DNA of 52,517 nt from positions 1-52,517 of the forward strand of contig DATEDP010000133.1 in NCBI GenBank assembly GCA_035281585.1, in the 5' to 3' direction. The position numbers and the translations under genes were made by a program. The notes beneath the pieces are model-generated. The model saw only the letters and a list, made by a program, of their open reading frames with translations, did not search any database and was not told where the DNA came from. Numbering within the stretch: position 1 is the stretch's first letter; each line of letters starts with the position of its first letter. This stretch comes from a bacterium (GTDB lineage: Bacteria > UBA10199 > DSSB01). Positions 49,495-52,517 of the stretch are shown here, piece by piece.

Positions 49495-51180
49495 ATGGCA
49501 GGCGGGTTCAAAATGGTGAAGAAGCTGGCTTTGCTGGCGACCTTGCTCGCCTGCACCGGCGGCGGCGGTCCGATGGGCGGTTCGGGCCCGGTCGGCGGCG
49601 CCCTGGATTCGGGTGGGAATTACGCGGCCGGTCCGGTCTCCTTGCCCAGCCCCGGCACCCTCAATAAGAATCTCATCGTCTGCGACAACGTCTCGGGCCC
49701 GCGGGTCGAATGCCGGGGCTCCGACGGCGCGGCGCCGGCCAATGCCAAGATCAAGCTGACGGTCTATTCGCGCTTCTCGGCGATTCAGAAAAGCTGGACC
49801 GACTACATCATCCCCTCGGCCCATGCCTTGGTCGGCAACACCGATTTCTGCGATGCCAATCAAACCGGGGCCTTCGGCCAAGCCGGCGAGTGCTCGGTGG
49901 TGGCCGCGGCCGGCGAGAAAGTCGGCCTCTGCGTGGCCGCTCCCGACAATAGCTGCGCCGGGCCCGAGCTGGTTTTGACGGTGCCGGTCGAGGGCGGATC
50001 GGTCAGCGGCGGAACCGGCACGATCAAGAGCCTTTCGGTCGATCCCGACGGCAGCATCATTCTGGGCCGGGCTCCGGCCAAGAAAAGCTGGTCTTGGACC
50101 GATCTGTTTTTCGGCACCGCCCACGCCGAGCCGACCTCGAGCGCGCCGGTCTTGGCCATACCGCCGGCGGTCGCCTCGACCTGCGTCGGTTTGATGGTGG
50201 CGACGGCGGGGCCGACGGCTTACCAAGCGCCGGCCGGAAAATTCCTGGTCATCAAGAAGAAAGTCGGCTCGGGTGAGCCGGTCGACTTGTTCCAGATCCC
50301 CGGCCAGCAGGAAGATTTGACCGCGCTCTACTCCGGCGACATCAACAAGCAGGCCTTCATCGTGGTGGCGCTGAAGAACACGATTTACATGATTCCCAAG
50401 GACTCGATGACGGTTGCCGCCCAAATTTATTTCCCCGGCAACATCCGATCGATGGAGCCGGCGATGTATTCCTTGGACCTCCGAGTCGACGTGCCCAAGG
50501 GTCAGCCCTCGCGTTATGACGTCAGCAAGGATTACGCCGCGACTTGCCAGGACACGCCGGAAAGCTTGGCTTTCACCAGCGCCGATTCCTTCGGCCGGGC
50601 CGAGGCCACCCAGCCCGATGCCGAGCACGGCCAGGTCACCCGCAGCATTTCCGGCGGCGTCGGCTTGAACGAGGGCACCGGCGAGTACAATGTCTACCTG
50701 CGGTCGACCGGCTTCACCAACGTCGATGAGTGGGATGCCGAGGTCTATCGCCAGCCCGGCCGGCTCAAGAATTTTCAAATTCTCTCGATGACCGTCGAGC
50801 GGGTGGTGGTGGCGGTGCTCGATCCCGAGCAGAACCGCATCGTGACCATCAAGGTCAACGTCGAGGGCGAGCGGAACGTCGTGGCGGCGCCGATCACCTT
50901 GGGCGGGATCACCACCATGCCGGTGGCGATGGCGGTTTATGATGCCAAGCTCTTCTTCCTCGATTCGGGCGAGCAGGGGGCTCAGGCGGTTTTGGTGCCC
51001 TTCACCGTGTCCGAGGAGGGCCAAGTCGCGCTGAGCCCGGCCCAGGCCAAATTCGCCAATCTCGGCCCGATCGTCGTCAATTCCATCCATTGGGATAAGG
51101 CCACCCGCGAGTTCGTGGTCTACGACGCGGCCAGCGCCGACATCGTCCGTTTCAGCCCCACCGCTTTCGGCAGCCGTTGA
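49495..51180 (+). CDS. Lipoprotein, paralogue 2
   Basis: 561 residues; an ATG at 49513 (MVKKLALLATLLAC) is an alternative start that gives a shorter signal peptide with the same lipobox. It is 10 bp after paralogue 1. Shared features are the Gly-rich linker, SGGNYAAGPVSLPS, the Cys-bracketed first strand region (VCDNVSGPRVECRG), the short motif SWTDLFFGTAHAEP (matching the WHSRLL...GEAHA stretch), and propeller-like strands such as FIVVALKNTIYMIPKDS. The length and domain order are the same as paralogue 1, so they arose by tandem duplication. It may bind a surface or cell-wall ligand, but that is a guess. Confidence 0.75.
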   Translation: MAGGFKMVKKLALLATLLACTGGGGPMGGSGPVGGALDSGGNYAAGPVSLPSPGTLNKNLIVCDNVSGPRVECRGSDGAAPANAKIKLTVYSRFSAIQKSWTDYIIPSAHALVGNTDFCDANQTGAFGQAGECSVVAAAGEKVGLCVAAPDNSCAGPELVLTVPVEGGSVSGGTGTIKSLSVDPDGSIILGRAPAKKSWSWTDLFFGTAHAEPTSSAPVLAIPPAVASTCVGLMVATAGPTAYQAPAGKFLVIKKKVGSGEPVDLFQIPGQQEDLTALYSGDINKQAFIVVALKNTIYMIPKDSMTVAAQIYFPGNIRSMEPAMYSLDLRVDVPKGQPSRYDVSKDYAATCQDTPESLAFTSADSFGRAEATQPDAEHGQVTRSISGGVGLNEGTGEYNVYLRSTGFTNVDEWDAEVYRQPGRLKNFQILSMTVERVVVAVLDPEQNRIVTIKVNVEGERNVVAAPITLGGITTMPVAMAVYDAKLFFLDSGEQGAQAVLVPFTVSEEGQVALSPAQAKFANLGPIVVNSIHWDKATREFVVYDAASADIVRFSPTAFGSR

Positions 51181-51220
51181 TTGACAGTCGCGTCAGCCGG
51201 GCGTTAGAGCCGAGGACGCG

Positions 51221-51676
51221 ATGAGCAAGCCCCTGGCCGAAAACCGCAAAGCCCGTTTCAACTACGAGATTTTGGAGAAGCTCGAGGCCGGCATCGCCTT
51301 GGTCGGCAGCGAGGTGAAATCGCTGCGCGAGGGCGGGGGCAATTTGGCCGACGCCTACGCCCATTTCCAGCGCAACGAGCTGTGGCTGGCCAACCTGCAT
51401 ATTGCCCATTACAAGGCGGCCAACCAGTTCAACCACGAGCCGACCCGCCTGCGGAAGCTGCTGCTGCACCGGCAGGAGCTGGACCGGCTGCTGGGGAAAA
51501 TCCAGGAGAAGGGCTTGACCCTGCTTCCGCTGACCTTATATTTAAAAGGTGGTAAGGTGAAGGTCGAGCTGGGCTTGGGCAAAGGCAAGAAGGCCCATGA
51601 CAAGCGCGACACGATCAAGCAGCGCGAGAGCGACCGCGAATTGAAGCGGGTGAAGAAGAGCTTGAGCAAGATGTAG
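51221..51676 (+). CDS. smpB: SsrA-binding protein SmpB
   Basis: 151 residues. It brings tmRNA to stalled ribosomes and mimics the missing codon-anticodon part of the tRNA. Family motifs: ENRKARFNYEILEKLEAGIA, LVGSEVKSLREGGGNLADAY, and the C-terminal basic tail GKGKKAHDKRDTIKQRESDR followed by ELKRVKKS. The start has GAGG upstream. It lies 38 bp upstream of ssrA, its RNA partner. Confidence 0.97.
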   Translation: MSKPLAENRKARFNYEILEKLEAGIALVGSEVKSLREGGGNLADAYAHFQRNELWLANLHIAHYKAANQFNHEPTRLRKLLLHRQELDRLLGKIQEKGLTLLPLTLYLKGGKVKVELGLGKGKKAHDKRDTIKQRESDRELKRVKKSLSKM

Positions 51677-51714
51677 TTCTTTTAAAATCGGCGCCCAGCA
51701 GCGCGATCTCTTTC

Positions 51715-52103
51715 GGGGGTGACATGGTCTCGACGGGGACTCGGCGGTGTTTGTGGCAGGCCAGGGAGCTTAGACCCTGTCAAAACCAAGCAAAACCACA
51801 ATTGCCAACAGCAATGTGATCAAGGTGGACTTCGCTCGCAAGAGCGTTGCCCCCCTCGCCTTAGCGGCCTAACCCGCTTAGCTAAGCCGTTCTTCCCGTG
51901 GCGCCCGTAAGCGGGGCAAGGACGTCATTTCTCGGGCTAGTTCGCATCGGTGTTTAGGACGATGCGGGCGAAATAATTCTTAAGCTAGCGAGAGAAGATC
52001 CTGTCGGCGGGAGCGACTCGAGCGAAAATTAAATCCACCGACTAAGCCTGTAGAAGCACTCATCAAAGATCTTCGGACGCGGGTTCGATTCCCGCCACCT
52101 CCA
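51715..52103 (+). ncRNA. ssrA: Transfer-messenger RNA
   Basis: 389 nt. The 5' end GGGGGTGACATGGTCTCGAC pairs with the 3' acceptor CACCTCC; the TψC arm GCGGGTTCGATTCCCGC is intact. The proteolysis tag is encoded at 51804-51869: it begins ANSNVI and ends PLALAA, followed by TAA. The 22-residue tag keeps the C-terminal LAA needed for ClpXP. The encoded 3' end is followed by CTTTTT, so CCA must be added. smpB is adjacent. Confidence 0.95.
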
Positions 52104-52317
52104 CTTTTTGTACAGATTTATTTGCTAGCCTCAGGGACTTTTGCTTACTGCGTGTTTTTTGAGACTCGAGTCCAAGCTCGACTAATCTCTGATCAGTTAG
52201 CCTATCGTTGAAGCGCCTCCGCTTTCGGCTGAGTTGCTTGGCATCTTGTCGCGGACCCCAGTAGGCACCGCGGCCTTTTTTGGAACCGGCGTGTTCTGTT
52301 TTTAAGTGATGTTTCAT
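52063..52317 (-). CDS. Small basic protein running into tmRNA
   Basis: 84 residues, ATG at 52317 with GGAAGT just upstream, 8 bp after the stop of the HTH gene. The N-terminal 70 residues are highly basic and hydrophilic (KKGRGAYWGPRQDAKQLSRK). The final dozen residues (VAGIEPASEDL) are read from the antisense strand of the tmRNA 3' end; this sequence is a common by-product of tRNA-like T-arms and is probably not selected. The product may be an HTH partner or antitoxin-like protein. Whether it is translated is uncertain. No family recognised. Confidence 0.35.
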   Translation of the reverse strand: MKHHLKTEHAGSKKGRGAYWGPRQDAKQLSRKRRRFNDRLTDQRLVELGLESQKTRSKQKSLRLANKSVQKVEVAGIEPASEDL

Positions 52318-52325
52318 ACTTCCAC

Positions 52326-52517
52326 TTAACGTCTAACCATTGTCAGACATAGACCTGACTCCGGATTGACTGTCTTCACAAATCGATCGATGAACTCGAT
52401 TCCCGGCATGGATCGGCCAGCTTCGTATTGGGCGTAGGCTCCATGCGCCGCATAATGCATTGCCTTAGCGACTTCCCGAATCGAGAGATTTTTGGCTTCT
52501 CTCTGCCGTTTGAGAAA
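52326..52517 (-). CDS. XRE-type helix-turn-helix protein, C-terminal part (cut by window edge)
   Basis: 63 residues are visible before the stop at 52326; the gene continues beyond the window. The frame starts LKRQREAKNLSIREVAKAM and continues AYAQYEAGRSMPGIEFIDRF. That is the recognition and packing helix pattern of the HTH_XRE (Cro/C1) fold (S-x-x-x-x-A...Y-x-x-Y-E-x-G). The arrangement (HTH gene, then a short basic gene, ending at the 3' end of tmRNA) resembles small regulatory modules or remnants of integrated elements. Base composition is less GC-rich than the rest of the window. Confidence 0.6.
   Translation of the reverse strand, partial: FLKRQREAKNLSIREVAKAMHYAAHGAYAQYEAGRSMPGIEFIDRFVKTVNPESGLCLTMVRR

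Noticed and set aside
49465..51090. 541-codon frame opposite lipoprotein paralogue 2
   Set aside because: It has no signal or domain; the plus strand has a lipobox and a paralogue.

Overview
The window is a GC-rich stretch of a Gram-negative bacterial chromosome. It has many lipobox proteins, a DsbA-like lipoprotein, an outer-wall type lytic transglycosylase, a eukaryotic-type kinase fused to a sigma-54 activator, and class A RNase P RNA. Gene content and style point to the former Deltaproteobacteria or a related uncultured lineage, but nothing here fixes the taxon. It looks like a heterotroph with fatty-acid beta-oxidation and its own histidine, branched-chain amino acid and biotin synthesis.

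Layout. 1-2372: secreted beta-helix proteins and three small lipoproteins. 2380-4914: tRNA-Ser, a palindromic repeat, serS and a DsbA-like lipoprotein. 4972-8594: a two-gene beta-oxidation operon (thiolase, then dehydrogenase/hydratase). 8737-12980: ilvD followed by a PqqD-like protein, an HprK-like kinase and a GT4 glycosyltransferase. 12970-16569: a di-haem peroxidase-like protein and a LuxR regulator, visibly less GC-rich. 16706-20837: rnpB, a long inverted repeat, a Coa1-like protein, a DUF72 protein and a DUF11 surface protein. 20859-27066: the macromolecular-synthesis cluster rpsU-yqeY-dnaG-rpoD, then a CAU tRNA, a zinc-ribbon protein, a small unknown gene and rnhA. 27192-30768: hisB-hisH-hisA-hisF-hisI and a HIT protein. 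30930-36108: bioB-bioF-bioD, a membrane protein and a histidine kinase. 36127-39730: a lipoprotein and a degenerate ribonucleotide reductase. 40301-42505: an MltD-type transglycosylase. 42574-47550: the giant kinase/sigma-54 regulator. 47814-51180: two paralogous lipoproteins. 51221-52103: smpB and ssrA. 52063-52517: a small HTH gene pair at the tmRNA 3' end.

Three things stand out. First, a 914-residue class II ribonucleotide reductase homologue keeps the scaffold, ATP-cone-like region and TSCPD domain. It has lost the NPCGE active-site cysteine and asparagine, yet sits behind two NrdR boxes spaced 32 bp. Second, a roughly 90-bp palindromic repeat occurs four times. At two of its sites (the CAU tRNA and yqeY) it is bracketed by a duplicate of the 3' end of the host gene, as if it inserts while restoring the gene. 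Third, a PqqD-like/HprK-like/GT4 cassette has no recognisable precursor or partner enzyme. A second, unrelated long inverted repeat lies exactly at the stop codons of two genes, and a relative of its end is translated inside the ribonucleotide reductase homologue.
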